A stretch of DNA of 64,000 nt from Hemerocallis citrina (GCA_017893485.1 CM030366.1:50690065-50754064); one strand, 5' to 3'; shown: positions 23,210 to 36,210, counted from the stretch's first letter. The notes: a model not told the origin generated them from the sequence alone. A program made the numbers and translations.

Positions 23210-23810
23210 GGAGGGAAGGGGAGGGGGAGAGTGTAAATGTGCACTCACATTTTGCCAAAAAACCCCTAGAAGAGGCAACCGGCCATGCCTAGGTGGAGGA
23301 GGGGTAAGGTGTAGGGTATGGTCCTATGGTGAGTTGGAAGCATGGTAGAAAGGGATAAGGTTTCTAGAAGGAATTTTAATCTTCTCATGCATACAACCCT
23401 AGATTAAGCCTCCTAATCAAACCCTAACCATCTAATTAAGTTGTCATGACAAGATGAGTACATTGTCCAATAGTACATGCTACATATTTTGTATAATGTA
23501 CTAAGTATAATACAATGTATGTATGTGTACATGTATGTGTATACAAAAAATCCTTCTATAATCCCCATAAATAGTTTAATTTGTAAATAATAATAAAATA
23601 AGTTTTATTATCAATTCGGAGGATCGCGCTACCAATTTGATGTATTTCGGATGTACACCGACCGATATATGCGCGTAGACAATGTTTGTGGACCAACCGG
23701 CGAAAAATGACCAAAATAATATGATTTTGGAATTAAAACAAAATAATAATAAAATAATAATAAAATAGTAATTTATACGAGGTAATATCCGTCCGGGATA
23801 TTACCACTAT

Positions 23811-24360
23811 AATTTTGAATCACTGTTAACTAATGAATCCTATCTTGAAGATGAGATGACTAAAACTCCATTTACCGGAAGTTGAGTGCGTGCCACTCAA
23901 TTGTTAGAGTTGACACACAGACATATGTGGACCAATGACAATTTAAGCCAAAGGTGGATACTCCTATTTTATAACATTTTAAGATTCAGATACGTGTATT
24001 TAATGAAATACAAATCCAAGGCTTTTGAAAAATTCAAGGAGTATAGGTTTGAAGTTAAGAAACAAACTGGTAAAAGTATCAAAGTACTTCGATCGGATCG
24101 AGGTGGTGAGTATTTATCCAGTGAATTTCTTAATAATCTCAAAGGGAATCAGATTCTCTCTCAATGGACTCCACCTGCAATACCTCAACTTAACGGTATA
24201 GCAGAAAGGAGAAATTGTACATTGTTAGACATGACGCGATCCATGATGCCCTTCACTAATATTCCAATATCATTTTGGGGATATGCTCTAGAGACCGCTA
24301 CGTACACCCTTAATACGATACCACAAAATTTGCATCAATACTCCATATGAGATATGAAGA
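23811..24360 (+). pseudogene. Copia integrase remnant
   Basis: Continuing from 12146, the frame reads EDEMTKTPFTGS, then ATQLLELTHRHMW, where the first catalytic Asp block is shifted and lost. Next come YVYLMKYKSKAFEKFKEY, IKVLRSDRGGEYLS (second Asp), LNGIAERRNCTLLDM (Glu) and FWGYALETATYTLN. These are the D,D35E integrase blocks of plant copia elements. Stops occur before VRATQ and after QYSI. The start at 23886 in the longest open frame is only a chance ATG. Confidence 0.9.
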
Positions 24361-25687
24361 GGAAAGAAGTCAACTCTTAAACATGTTAAGATTTGGGGTT
24401 GTCCTGCTTATATGAGAAATTAGATGCAGATATGCGAGATCTGAAAAATCTAAATTCATGGGTACCATAAAGAAACTATATGATATTGTTTCTACTCCCC
24501 AACTGAACAACATGTGTTTGTTAGTAAGCATGCCACCTTCTTGGAAAATGAGTTTATCCATTAAAGGGATAGTGGGAGAAATATTGAACCTTAAGTTGGT
24601 ACAAAGGTCTTCTCATCGTAGACACATGACAATTGTATTAGATTCATCTTCATCTATCTTCAAAAAGGATTTCCAGTCTTAGTGAAGTTCTAACCCACAA
24701 TCCGACTCACAAAGAGTTGTGGAAAGTCCACAAAAAAATTCTGAACCAGTCGCACCCCATCAAATTCCTGAAAATCAAGGAAAGTCTAGGAGAATGTGAA
24801 ACGCACCAAATAGATTGAATATAGTCATTGAGAATGACATTGGATCCACCGACTTATCTGGAAGCAATCAACAATGTTGATAGCAATAAATGGCAGGAAA
24901 GTATGAAATCTGAAATGGACTCTATGCATTCCAACAAAGTATGGACTTTGGTGGAATCACCTAGAGGGATAATACCCATAGGTTATAAATTGATCTTTAA
25001 AAGAAAGATCGGAGCTGATGGCAAGGTGGAGACCTCTAAGACCAGGCTAGTGGTAAAAGGTTTTAGACAAACTTAAAGGTTTTAGACAAACTTAAAGTTT
25101 ATATGACACATCGAGAAAGTTTTGCCTCTAGTGTAGGAAAAACCAAAGTATGCAAGATGCATAAATCCATTTATGGGTTAAAGCAAACATCAAGGAGTTG
25201 GAATATCCATTTTGGTGAGACAATCAAATTGTTAGTTTTATCAGAAACATTGACAAACCATTTGTATACAAGAAAATCAGTGGGAGTGCGGTTACTTTTC
25301 TGATATTGTATGTTGATGACAAACTCACCATTGGGAATGATATCTCGACATTGTAATCGACCAAGGCTTGAATTTCCACAAATTTCTCCATGAAGAATTG
25401 GGGAGAAGCATCCTATATTCTAGGAATAAGGATCTATAGGGATAGGTCTAAAAAAATGTTTGGGTTATCTCAGTCCAGGTACATAGACACCGTGTTAAAT
25501 AGGATTAGCGTGGAAGATAGAAAAAGATGTTACTTACTAGTAGGACAAGGTATACATCTTTAACGCAGGATGTCTCCACAGCCAACTGAATAAAGAGAGA
25601 GGATGAAAGTCATCCCCTATGCATTAGCCATTGGGTCAATCACGATTGTTATGCTGTGTACAAGACCTGATGTTGCATATGGTTTAG
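24361..25687 (+). pseudogene. Copia reverse transcriptase remnant, interrupted at 25687
   Basis: Blocks in order: PPTYLEAINNVDSNKWQESM (24840-24900), WTLVESPRGIIPIGYKLIFK, GKVETSKTRLVVKGFRQ, then KMHKSIYGLKQTSRSWNIHF, LYVDDKLTIGND (YVDD at 25309-25320) and NWGEASYILGI. The central RT portion between KGFRQ and YGLKQ is deleted. A short direct duplication, AGGTTTTAGACAAACTTAAA, marks that point (about 25056-25096). The last readable residues, TRPDVAYGLV, stop at the solo LTR insertion and resume at 58354. Confidence 0.9.
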
Positions 25688-28189
25688 TGTCATGCCCTGC
25701 TTCCCAAAAATATGGAATGCAAGCACGTGACATGGCCCAGTGAATGACTTGCATCATACATAGGCTACCATCGATTCAATTCAATAATATAAATCAGGAA
25801 GTAAAACAACCACGCATGCAAATAAAAGAAGTAATCACATAAATAACAATACTTGAAATTTAAGCATAAAATAACCAACATAAAATAAATCCAACATCTG
25901 GAATCAACAATAACATTATTCGGGTCAAAAGCCCACAAATACAACAATGTTCAATTATTAAAGTTAAAAAAAAGAGAAACAATAATTATTCAACGGCGCA
26001 GCAACACAAGTTCTTCACCATTATTGTTCTCCTAGTCCATCAGAAAAATCTCCCTGATTATCTGTAAGTTGTTCATCTAAAAGAGAGGAAAAATATGTCC
26101 TTAGAGCAAGTCATGGACAGCAAGTAGAGAAACAGAGAAACAATGAAAATAATGGTATAACGATGAATTCGATGAACGATGAAATCAATAGTATTGAATA
26201 GTGACAAGGTGATAATAGTACAATGTGCAATAACGATGATTTGTAACCATAACAATAAATAATAATAATAATGGTAAATAATAACGATAACACTGTTCAA
26301 TGACGATGACAAAATGCAATGACAATGCGATGAAGTCTTAAGTCTATTATTCATTTTTAATCCTAACTAATTCACGTACTACTGCATCCCATACTACAGG
26401 TTCCATGCATACAATCAATTTCGTTTAGACTAAGGTGGTAGATTCTATAGGTCATGTACTCGCACGATAACAATAGCAATTTCTTGCACAATAACGATAA
26501 CAATAGTCGGCATGATAATCCTAAAACAGTACACGGTGAATTGAGATACTGCGGTCAGTAATCCAACAATAAATTGATAACACTAGCCGACACGATATTT
26601 TGGAAAGCAAAGCCCACAATTTTGAGTACAGTCACTATATTGTCAATTACCATAGTCAACCCTTAACCCCGGCTTGATTAACATTCTTTTATTTAAACAT
26701 GCAATACTAATAGAGAATAATAGGGGACAGAAACATCAATGGGGAATGATATTGCGATAAATAAGGGACATTAGAATGATGACAAAACAATCCTAAGATC
26801 ATGCAATGTACTCTACACAATTCAATGCACCAAATACAATATTATAGATTCAATTGTATATTATTAAACATAGAAACCCAATTCTGGACAGCAGTAGGTT
26901 GTTGTGCCAAAATCAGAATTTCCGTTGCTACAGGATAGCAAATGTGGATCCTTCAGAAAGTCTAGAAATTAGACTCCTGCCCAGTTCCAACGCATATAAA
27001 TAAAGTACATAAAAGTTGTAGCATCAAGTGTCAAAACAGCAAACTACACAGAATTTGTGTTCAGTCAGAACTTGTAAAATTATGTTCATACATATGAAAC
27101 AGGTCTGAAACTTCATTAATTAATTCTAGAAAAATTAGGGAATGTTCTCTAGTGTGTATAGTATCAACATGCAAAATTTCAAATCATTATCTTACAGGTA
27201 GCATGGTTAAATTAATTGTAAATCAGATTGATGCAACAATTTTTAGAATCTGAAATTCTACGACACAACAACAGTAAAATTGCAATAACTCACAACCCAA
27301 AACCCAGAATTCAATTCTATCAAAAGGGTAGTAAACTAGACATCCGGGGCTACGTTTCATATTCAGGAAGTTATTGATTTTGGTGACATTATCTAGGTCG
27401 AAACAGCATGGTAATGTTCAGGTTGGCGATAAATTTCAGGGTCTCAATATATTTTTCATGCATAAAAAGATTAGAATATTATGTACGATGAGTTAGGGTT
27501 CGACAACATAAATCACAGCAAGTTACATCTATGTGAGCATGGTATTAAGATGTATAATGTCCATAATCTTACTAATCACAATCAACTAGCACACCATCTT
27601 CAATCATATGAACAATCAATAGTAGTATATAATCTACAATAGTTGTGTAATGTCATAACATGAAATGCAATAGCAATCCCTATTCCTATATTCAATAAAT
27701 AACTATATGAATGCATGTAAGATCTCAATAAGTCGGAGGCAAAAAGACGGCAGAAGTCAAGACTACTACTTGGATTCGCTCGTGTAAATCCGTAGCATCC
27801 CAATGATAGATAACAATAACAATATACGATAATAAATAGGGATATACTTGTGGGATTCAATAAACAATTTTGAATACGATTCAATATAATTCAAAAGTTA
27901 GATGACTTGCCTTTAGATGACGATTAGATCCGATATATTGAGAATAACGGGATCAAGATCCCGGGTGACAAACTACGATCACACGACGAGTCACGAGCAA
28001 AATCCGAAACAGCAGGAGCAACTAAACAGCAACACGGCGGATCCAAGGCAAAACACCAAACGGCAAACTCGGATCTCCTATACCAAAACAGAAAACACCC
28101 AAGTGTTGTCTGCTTCTCCCCAACTAGGCAAAACAGCACACATGGATCCAACGAACAGCAGCACCAACTCCGGATCTCGCCACACACAA

Positions 28190-28860
28190 TAGCAAATGCC
28201 AAAAGTGGCCACTCCTGCTTCGTCTTCTCCAACACAACGGAGAGAGGGAGAGAGAGCGACGTGACTGTGGCGGTCGGGGGTGGCGGCAGCGGTGACCACG
28301 GCAAAGGTGGCGACGACGTCACTACGATCGGGAAGCGACGGCAACGGCGAGGGTGACCAAGGGACGACGGCAATGGCGCCGCTCTGTTTCGCACCGAAAA
28401 TAGAGAAGCAAAGACGACGGTCTTTTGGGTGCTTGATGACGACGATGACGATGAGGGGTGAGGGGGAGCGACGAGGGGGAGGTTGCAGGTGGGAGTGCTC
28501 GAGGGTGGTTCGAGCGGAAGAAGACGACGAAAACTTGAGCTTCGAGTTTGGCAATGGCAGAGGATGTAGACAAGGAGGTAGACGATGGGGTTGCGGTGGA
28601 GGCGAAGGGGCTGCAGTGGGGGTCGACTGCAGTGGGGCAAGGCGGCTCGCGAGGTGGAGCGCAAGGAGGAAGACAAAAGGGACGAGTGGAGTTGCGATTG
28701 GTTTCGGTTGTGGTGGGGTTGAAGGCGATGAGAAAGGGGATGGCGATGGTCGAGGAGGTGGAAGACGATGGAGGCTGTGAAGAGGGAGACGAGGACGACG
28801 GAGGATGGGGGCAGTGTAGGGGGTATGGGGGTTGGGCTTGGGCAGATGGGTAAACATGGA
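28190..28860 (-). other. GC-rich leader-like segment of solo LTR V
   Basis: This GC-rich, purine/pyrimidine-skewed block gives overlapping open frames on both strands: minus 27924-28676, 28078-28857 and 28322-28927, and plus 28280-28780. The peptides are Pro/Ser/Arg- or Gly-rich, lack recognisable domains and are not conserved in the sister LTR at 6029-6626. They are best explained by base composition. Confidence 0.6.
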
Positions 28861-29133
28861 GAGAGCGGGAAGGGATGAACAGTAATGGGGGGTATGGGGG
28901 TAAACAGTACGAGGTTAGGGTTTGCACAGTGTAGGTGGTTAAACAGTGGGGGTAACGGCTGAATGGGATTAGGGTTTTGAATAGTAATAGGGAGAAATTA
29001 TAGGGCTGATTATTAGGGATTCAATTTTCAATTTTGGGGGGGTTACAGGATGTGGTGATAATTGGGAGAGATTTTTGGGGATTTGACTGTTAGTGGGGAT
29101 ATTAGGGATATGGAGGTGGTTTTGGGTTAGTGG

Positions 29134-30854
29134 TGTAGTGCCCCGAATTTCCAATATGATATCTCAGAAATATGTGGCACAATTCCCAGCATCAACTTCA
29201 TTTGCAATAGTAAACATAGCCAAAACACAGATAATTTTTATTACAAACTTTTATTACATTAATTGTTTACAAAATACAGCGGAATACAAAACACCTTAAA
29301 TTACAATCTTTTTCTTTTACAACATTTTCTTTTACAATTTACATAAGCTCTATTATCTTTTTAGCACAGGCATCCAAATCCCAAGCAATAGGCACCTACC
29401 TGTAAAATATGAGGCTAGAGATAACCCTAACCCCCAAAACTACAGGGGTAAGCCATAACGGTGTGAGTGACATAAAATAAATGCAACATAAATAAAACAT
29501 GAAACATAAAATCATAAACAACATATATTAACAGCATGAATAAATGAAATAAGAAATAACAATAAATAAAACATGAAAACATCAAGGAATGTGAAATAGT
29601 ATATAGTAAGATATGAAAATAACAAGTGAAACTAGACTAAGTGTCAAGTTTAGAAAAACATGCATAAAACCAAGTCAAGAAAACATCAATGCTATATGCT
29701 GACTCTTTAATGCATACTTGTCGGATTCCATGCATCCCATAATACATAGGTCCGATGCAAGCCCTTACCGTTCTCCACTTTATAGGGTTAGATCCCTCAT
29801 TATGCAACTAATCCTACTACGGTGATGGAAACAAGATCCAGATTACTCCATGAATAGGCATCACAGCCCTCGACGCGCATGCATCATGTAAGAAAAGCTC
29901 AACAATCGGAGAATCACCTCCTAATCGTGTACCCCACGAATAGGCTTGTAAGGCCCTCGACGTGCAGATACACCAGGTACATTCCGTGAATAGGCCTGCC
30001 GACCATCGACAAGCGAATGCACCCTGCATGCTCCGTGAATAGGCCTGCAGACCCTCGACACGCGAACATACAAATGTCCTCTCGAGACAGAACAACAAAC
30101 AGTCCTGGAACGCATCTGTTGGACTAACAAACCAAGAGCATATACTTACGTTTCCCAAGTTTCATCACATCTCCACTAGTGCCTGTCCTTAAGTTGATTA
30201 TTATTAAAAGAACAGAAAAATCCTCATCTCTAGAGTTAGTGTATCCTGCCGGACTTAATTTCACAACAATAACCCCAAGACCCAACTGGTCTAAATTAAC
30301 AAAATCTCATCTGCCGGTTCACAGGACTCCCACTCAACTCCTAGAGATTCACAACTCAACCATTAACACAAAAAAAATAAAACTTTCATTTTAGTCACTT
30401 CCTTATATTTCATTGTTAACCTGCTCACAGTGAGAAAATTCATTCATTCATATTGTTGTATATTGGTGTATATATATATGTGTAGGAGGTCCTCTGATTT
30501 AGTAAGAGTGTGCATATGTGTGTATATAATTCTTTACTGAGTTGGAGTGTACATAGGTGTATATATAAGGTATAGAAACCCCCCTTCACTGAAGTTGAGT
30601 ATACACAGGATATGGAAGAAAACCCTTTTTCTTTGATTGAAGTATATGAGTATAGATAATATATATAAAGAAATTTCTTTTAGTGATAAGGAGTTTGTAT
30701 ATATACACAATATATTGATAGAAGATTCTTGTACTGAAATGTATATATATATATATAACTGATGTAAAGTATAGAAATCTCCAAAACTGATGTAAAGTAT
30801 ATGTGTAAAACTGATGTAAAGTATATGTGTGTGTGTGTGTGTGTATATATATAT
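29134..30854 (-). repeat. Chromovirus 3' LTR, left part
   Basis: This part aligns with 53594-55200 of the other LTR at about 96% identity by hand (about 11 mismatches in the first 275 bases). It stops in a GT/TA microsatellite at about 30820-30854, where the Pack-MULE-like element begins. Several short TATATA-rich frames inside are not genes. Confidence 0.9.
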
Positions 30855-31007
30855 AGAGGTGTGATCCAATGAGAAACATTCTTAAATGAGAAAATGAGAA
30901 ACAATAATTCAAACCATTGGATCTCTCTTGATGCCATGATGGAAATCGAATGGATGAAACATACCCCCTCTCAAGCTGGGATATTTTTGTACTTTTCCTA
31001 AAAATAT

Positions 31008-31040
31008 CCCCCCCCCCCCCCCAACACACACACACACCAA
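31008..31040 (+). repeat. Poly-C run and CA repeat in the left TIR
   Basis: About 15 C followed by AACACACACACAC. The right arm has only six G at the matching position (48694-48699), so the run expanded in one arm. Confidence 0.85.
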
Positions 31041-31345
31041 CTTCAGCCCATCTTTCTTATTCCTCATCTCTTCGACCCTTTCTCTCTTTCTCAATTCTCT
31101 GCCTCCGAAATTTCCCCCGCCCCCTCCACCTGTCTGCCATCGAAATCCCATCAACGCCTCTCCCTCTCCACCACTCTAGACCTTCAAAACCCTAACTCTA
31201 GCTCTCCATCTCCTTGTTCCCGAGCTCCAGCTTACGATGCCCGATGCTCCTCTATCTTGCCACCGCCGATGCCCTGGCGCCTCTTTCTCACCACTCAGTT
31301 TTGGCTAAATCAAATTGATGGTAATTTTGGGTTTTTCAATCATGC

Positions 31346-31619
31346 TGTTAATTTAAGTAAAAAAAAATTGTCGTCTACAATTCCAATGTTATATATATAT
31401 ATACAATTCCATCATGTGACTATAAAAATAATGATTTTCAGCAATACAATTTTGTAACACTTCAATGAATGGGCAAATGAATTTCAAATGATTTGATTTT
31501 ACATATTTAGACTAATTTAGATGTGTAGATCAATGTGAACGGTTCGGATTTTCGATATGAACGCCCGAAGGCCTAGTGTTCACACGATGAGCACTAGAGT
31601 AGTGCTCAACCGAAGCTTT

Positions 31620-31623
<4 letters not shown>
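31346..31623. other. Pack-MULE interior, left part, unassigned
   Basis: AT-rich sequence without recognisable coding content. It includes a short GC-richer patch around 31535-31612 (ACGCCCGAAGGCC, CGATGAGCAC). It ends in the TA microsatellite next to the Tat element. Confidence 0.4.

Positions 31624-31688
<65 letters not shown>
31624..31688 (+). repeat. TA microsatellite, insertion site of the Tat element
   Basis: More than 30 TA units end in ATATT, the left copy of the Tat element's target duplication (31684-31688). Translated frames of alternating Tyr and Ile here are artefacts. Confidence 0.95.
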
Positions 31689-31690
<2 letters not shown>

Positions 31691-32279
31691 ATATGGCTAA
31701 AAATGGGGTTAAATCGGAACCATCCAAATCGGGCGCGAATCTTACAGTCTTGGGGGTAATATAGTAATTTCACCCACAAACAGGTCTGAAGTCGGTATTG
31801 GATCTTCTCCCCAAAGAACCAATAACCCATGAACAGATTCACCTCAACTGGGTGCGGGTTTCAACCCGCATCAAACCCAGTCTAGCAGGATAGAATTAGG
31901 GGTTCTGATTAATCCTAATCAACGGCCCTGATTCGTATCTATCTTTTCACTGGGAATTAGGGATTACATTCCTAATCTGATCCTAGTGATTACATTCCTA
32001 ATCTGATCCCAAAGGCGGCTATAAATACCCCCCATTCACCACCATTAAGAGGTAATCAATCTTTGTCAATTTACGCTCTCTCATAATCTTCCTGATTACT
32101 GACTTGAGCGTCGGAGGGTGCATCGCCGGGATCAACCCCGGTGTCTCGCACTTTTTGCAGGTGAACGGCGAAAGTCAGCGGTCGAACTCTGGCGGAAGAA
32201 GTTAAGGTTTGATTATTCGGTTCCCCTAAGAATCCACTAATACTATCTGTTTGCCCCCACACCAAATTTAGCAGTAACA
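31689..32279 (+). repeat. 5' LTR of the Tat element
   Basis: 591 bases with TG/CA ends. A TATAAATA box is at 32020-32027. A direct duplication, GATTACATTCCTAATCTGAT, occurs twice around 31970-32009. Hand comparison with the 3' LTR over the first 355 bases gives roughly 26 differences, about 7%. Confidence 0.95.
32020..32027 (+). promoter_or_regulatory. TATA box of the Tat 5' LTR
   Basis: TATAAATA followed by a C-rich stretch. The 3' LTR copy has it at 44806-44813 and the related minus-strand LTR at 62053-62060. Conservation in all three supports a promoter role. Confidence 0.75.
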
Positions 32280-32282
32280 GAT

Positions 32283-32292
32283 TGGCACCGTC
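32283..32292 (+). promoter_or_regulatory. Primer binding site, tRNA-Asp type, of the Tat element
   Basis: TGGCACCGTC starts three bases after the LTR end. Tat elements usually have TGGCGCCGTC, matching the 3' end of tRNA-Asp; here one G has become A. Confidence 0.7.
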
Positions 32293-32388
32293 TGTGGGAA
32301 ACCCACGAATAGCAACCCTTCCTCTTCCCGTCGGTCAGATCTTCTCCGGCCATACCTCCACGGAAACTCAGATCCAGGGGGTCCAATC

Positions 32389-34095
32389 ATGGACCTACCC
32401 CCTCTCAGCAACAGCAGGAGGTCCCCCTCCAAATCGTCCAGCCAACGGGACCCTCTCCTCAGCCTAATCAGGCCCCGCAGCAGGACCAACTTTCTCCACA
32501 GAATCTTCAACCCCCTTGCAGTCAAACCGGTCTTCAGAACGCCGGTGCGGGGGGCTCCCATCCCAATCCTCAGAAACAACCTCTCCAACATGACCACGTC
32601 TCCGTGCACAACCCCTCTACCGACTCCATGGCATCTCACAATCCCCGGGCCTCCGATGACCTCCACAACACCCTCAACAATCGGCATAAAGAAGAGGATC
32701 TTCGCCGCCGTTTGGATGAAAGGCGGGCCCGAGAGGGAGTCTCCCGCCAACAACGTCCAAATGAGCGATCTCCTCATCTCCGAGAACATAGGAGGTCTCC
32801 TCCTCACCGAGGGCGAAGAGAGTCCCCTGGGCACCATAGGGGAAGACCTCATTCTCCTGCGGGTCGGCAACCCCCGAGGAATGATGAAGCACCCATCACC
32901 CATGCCGAATTCCAGTAATTCCAAGCAACCATCTTGCAGGCCGTTAATCTCCGACCCAACAACGACAATGCTCGGAGGGTCCCCTATTCCTCCTCCCGTC
33001 CAAATACCTCGTCATCGGTCCCTAACTCCTTCCCCAGCTCCTAGCAACCACCATCACATTCCTAGTCCTCGCCACTCCCGGAGCTACCGTCGTCGTAGCC
33101 CCCGCTCCCCCTCGTACGAAGACGAGTCCAGAGGCTCGTTTGGCTACCAACGAAGGGATGACACAGTTTACCTGCCGTCTCCACGAGATGGAGAGGCACT
33201 TGGGTCAGCTAGACAAGGAAGAGGAGCTTAGAGGAAGGACCCTCCATCCGAGCCGACCTCCCTTCTCTCGAACAATCATAGAGGCACCCGTTCCGATAGG
33301 CTTCAAGCCCCCACAGTTCGAGACTTACTCTGGGGAGTCAGACCCCATGGACCACATTGAGAGCTTTAAGACCCTCATGCTGATACACCAAGCTTCTGAT
33401 GCTCTGTTGTGCAAAACCTTCCCGGCCACACTCAAAGGTCCTAGATCGGGAGTGGTACTCTCGCCTTGCCCCATCCTCCATATTCTCCTTTGAACAATTT
33501 AAGACCCTCTTCGTCACCCACTTCGTGAGTAGCCGCCACATAAAGAAGACCAGCATTTCGCTACTCTAACTCAACCAGAAGAAGGGTGAGAAGCTCAGGG
33601 ACTATGTGAAAAGGTTCACCGCAGAAGCTAAGTCCATTGCTTCCCTCGACCAGTCGGTCGCTTCAACAGCCTTTCAGTCGAATGTCCTCAACTCAAGCCT
33701 TCGCTCCTCCTTAGCCAAAAAGTCCCCACAGAACTTCTCCGACCTCCTTCTCCGAAGCGAGAAGTATATCCGGGGCGAGGAAGCTGAGCATCGCCCTACC
33801 TTTGAGGGGCCTTCCTCCGGATCCAAAAGGAAGACGACCGAAGAAGAGGAAACCAAGAAGCTGCAGAAAGACAATTGTGGCAAGCGCCGCCCTCCCCCTA
33901 GGTTTGAGAAATTCAGTCCTCTTAACACCAACATTTCCACCATTCCCATGGAGGTTGAGAAGGAAGGGGTTATACCTCCTGTCCCGAAGATGAACACCCC
34001 TGGCAAGAAGAGGGACAAAGAGAAATGGTGCCGTTATCACCGGGACCATGGCCACGACACCAATGATTGTCGAGCCTTGAAGAACGAAATTGAGG
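32389..34095 (+). pseudogene. Tat gag
   Basis: The N-terminal 270 codons are low-complexity, rich in Pro, Arg and Ser. The gag core follows with FKPPQFETYSGESDPMDHIE and FKTLMLIHQASDALLCKTFP (33140-33493). After a frameshift near 33450 it continues as KKGEKLRDYVKRFTAEAKSI, LLRSEKYIRGEEAEHR and the zinc-binding WCRYHRDHGHDTNDC (34025-34070). It would form the particle and bind RNA. At least two frame changes and a stop near 33569 break it. The start codon is uncertain because several frames are open in the low-complexity part. Confidence 0.8.
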
Positions 34096-34099
34096 CCCT

Positions 34100-34720
34100 C
34101 ATCCAAAGGGGACAACTGGCCAAATTTGTGAGAAAAGACCGAACCAATCTTCCTCCTCCCCCTCGGGGGGCTAACAAGCGCCCTGAACGACGCGATGAAA
34201 CTCCCGAGTTCGAAGAGGAACGCATCCTGCATCTCATCCATGGAGGCCCCATAGGAGGCACCTTCAACTCCTCTCGAAAGGCATTCATAAGGGAAGTCAA
34301 TTCAGTACATGGCATGCCCCCTCCCAAAGGCCTCAAAGTACCGGTCACTTTTTCAGATGAAGACCTTGAGGGTGTTCGAACCCCCCATTGTGACGCACTA
34401 GTCATCAACCTCCATATGGCGAATTTTAAAGTGGAAAGGATACTGGTGGACAATGGCAGCTCCGTTAACATCCTCTTCCTTGCTGCTTTCAAAGGACTCA
34501 AGCTATCCTGGGACCGGCTTAAGCCTGCCGGCTATACACTCCACGGGTTCACGGAGTGCCAGTAACTATCGAAGGGGTAATCACCCTCGATGTAACCACT
34601 GGCAAAACTCCTACTACCCGAACGGAGCCGATGGACTTCATGGTCGTCGACGTCCCAACTGCTTATAATGTGATTCTAGGCCGACCCGGCCTAGCTGCTC
34701 TAGAAGCCGTCCCTTCGGCT
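34100..34720 (+). pseudogene. Tat aspartic protease region
   Basis: VERILVDNGSSVNILFLAAF (about 34430-34490) is the D-x-G-S-S form of the protease active site found in Tat elements. It is followed, after a one-base shift near 34555, by VPVTIEGVITLDVTTGKTPT and AYNVILGRPGLAAL, the flap and ILG block. The enzyme would cut the polyprotein. The shift at 34555-34565 separates the active site from the C-terminal half. Confidence 0.85.
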
Positions 34721-34984
34721 TACCACCTCAAGATGAAGTTCCCCACCCGGGCAGGAGTAGGGGAAGTGAGAGGCAGTCAAGAGATAGCTCGCAAATGCTA
34801 CATGACCTCTATTGGGGGTCCAGTCCTCTCCCTCGGAACTCTTGAAAACCCCCAAGAGAGTGTCCGACCAACGTCCGAGCCGGTGGATGAATTGGAGGAA
34901 GTGCTCTTCTCTGAGCAAGATCCAAACCGCAAGTTCTTTATCAGTAAGACCCTCCCATCTGCCCTATGCTCCGACATAGTCCAG

Positions 34985-36210
34985 TGCATTAGAAAGAACC
35001 GTGACCTCTTTGCCTGGTCGACTGTTGACATGCTAGGATCTCCGAAGAGCTCCTAGTCCACCACCTCAGCATTGCTCCGGGGTCCAAACCAGTCCAACAG
35101 AAGAGGCACAAATTTGCTCCCGAGCGCCAACAAGCTATAAAGGAAGAAGTGGACAAGCTCCTCAAGGCCCGATTCATACAAGAGGTTAATTATACTGAAT
35201 GGTTCTCCAATGTAGTCATGGTAAAGAAGTCCAACGGAAGTTGGAGAATCTGCATCGACTTCACCGACCTGAACAAGGCATGCCCTAAAGATCTATTCCC
35301 TCTCCCAAGTATTGACACCCTGATCAACGCCACTTCGGACCACGAGCTGCTCAGCTTCATGGATGCTTTCTCCGGGTACAATCAAATCCGCATGTTTTCC
35401 CCAGATATTCCGAAGACCTCCTTTGTCACCGATCAAGGGCTCTACTGCTACAGGGTAATGCCCTTCGGGCTGAAGAATGCCGGTGCGACTTATCAATGCC
35501 TCGTCAACAAAGTCTTTCAACAAACAGATCGGCCAAAATATGGAAGTATATGTTGATGATATGCTTGTTAAGAGCATCCATAGGGCCGATCATGTGGCCG
35601 ATCTGCAAGAGGCGTTCGATGTATTAAGGAAGCATGATATGAGGCTCAACCCGAACAAGTGTTCGTTCCTGGTCAGCCAAAAAGGGATCGAGGCCAACCC
35701 CGAGAAGATCAAAGCCATACTGGACATGGCTCCTCCCAAAAATGTGAAAGAGGTTCAGAAGCTAATAGGGCGCCTCGTAGCTATAGGGCGCTTCCTCTCT
35801 AAGTTAGGGAAGAAGTGTCTTCCCTTCTTCAAGGCTCTCAGGGGGGCTAAGGGCTTCGAGTGGCGTCAACAACAGCAAGAATCCTTCGATCATCTTAAAG
35901 CCTATCTAGTCAACCCCCCTCTCCTTAGCAAACCTATTCCCAGGGAAACACTCTACCTCTACTTAGGTGCCTCCGAACAAACCCTCAGTGTTGTCTTGGT
36001 GAGGGAAGAAGACAGGGCTCAGAAGCCCATCTACTATGTGAGCAAGGTACTTCGGGATGCCGAGCTCCGCTATCCAAGGCTGGAAAAGATGGCATATGCC
36101 TTGGTCATGGCAGCAAGGAAGCTTCGCCCATATTTTCATTCCTACTCGGTGGTCGTTCTTACCGAAAGCAAGTTCTTCATAAGCCGGAGACCGCCGGTCG
36201 CCTCATGAAG
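34985..36210 (+). pseudogene. Tat reverse transcriptase and first RNase H
   Basis: RT blocks run in order: WSNVVMVKKSNGSWRICIDF-like sequence (35200-35260), DLNKACPKDLFPLPSIDTLI, FMDAFSGYNQIRM, VMPFGLKNAGATYQ and VYVDDMLVKSIHRADH (catalytic DD at about 35555). The connection and RNase H follow: LYLYLGASEQTLSVVLVREE and PIYYVSKVLRDAELRYPRLE. A shift at about 35530 separates the N-terminal part from YVDD. Another near 36180 ends the frame before the second RNase H. A stop also lies near 35055 in the region before RT. Confidence 0.9.

Larger units (their letters stand above)
12147..23805 (-). mobile_element. Long solo LTR (family U), minus orientation, split by a second copy
   Basis: The plus-strand edge TGTAGCGCCCCGATTTCC at 12147 and the far edge GGGATATTACC at 23805 are flanked by an exact 5-base duplication ACTAT (12142-12146 and 23806-23810). 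The final base of the element should be A (TTACA in the sister copy), so one terminal mutation is inferred. Minus the inserted copy at 17406-23099, the LTR is about 5.95 kb. No coding or internal region is present, so it is a solo LTR formed by recombination between two LTRs. Internal tandem arrays make up much of it. It sits in the copia pre-integrase region. Confidence 0.85.

Noticed and set aside
28078..28857. Open frames of 250-259 codons on the minus strand and 166 codons on the plus strand in a GC-rich block
   Set aside because: They overlap on both strands, have low-complexity composition, lie inside solo LTR V and are not conserved in the sister LTR.
31530..31842. Tyr-Ile repeat peptides, also at 55131-55370
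   Set aside because: Translations of TA microsatellites.
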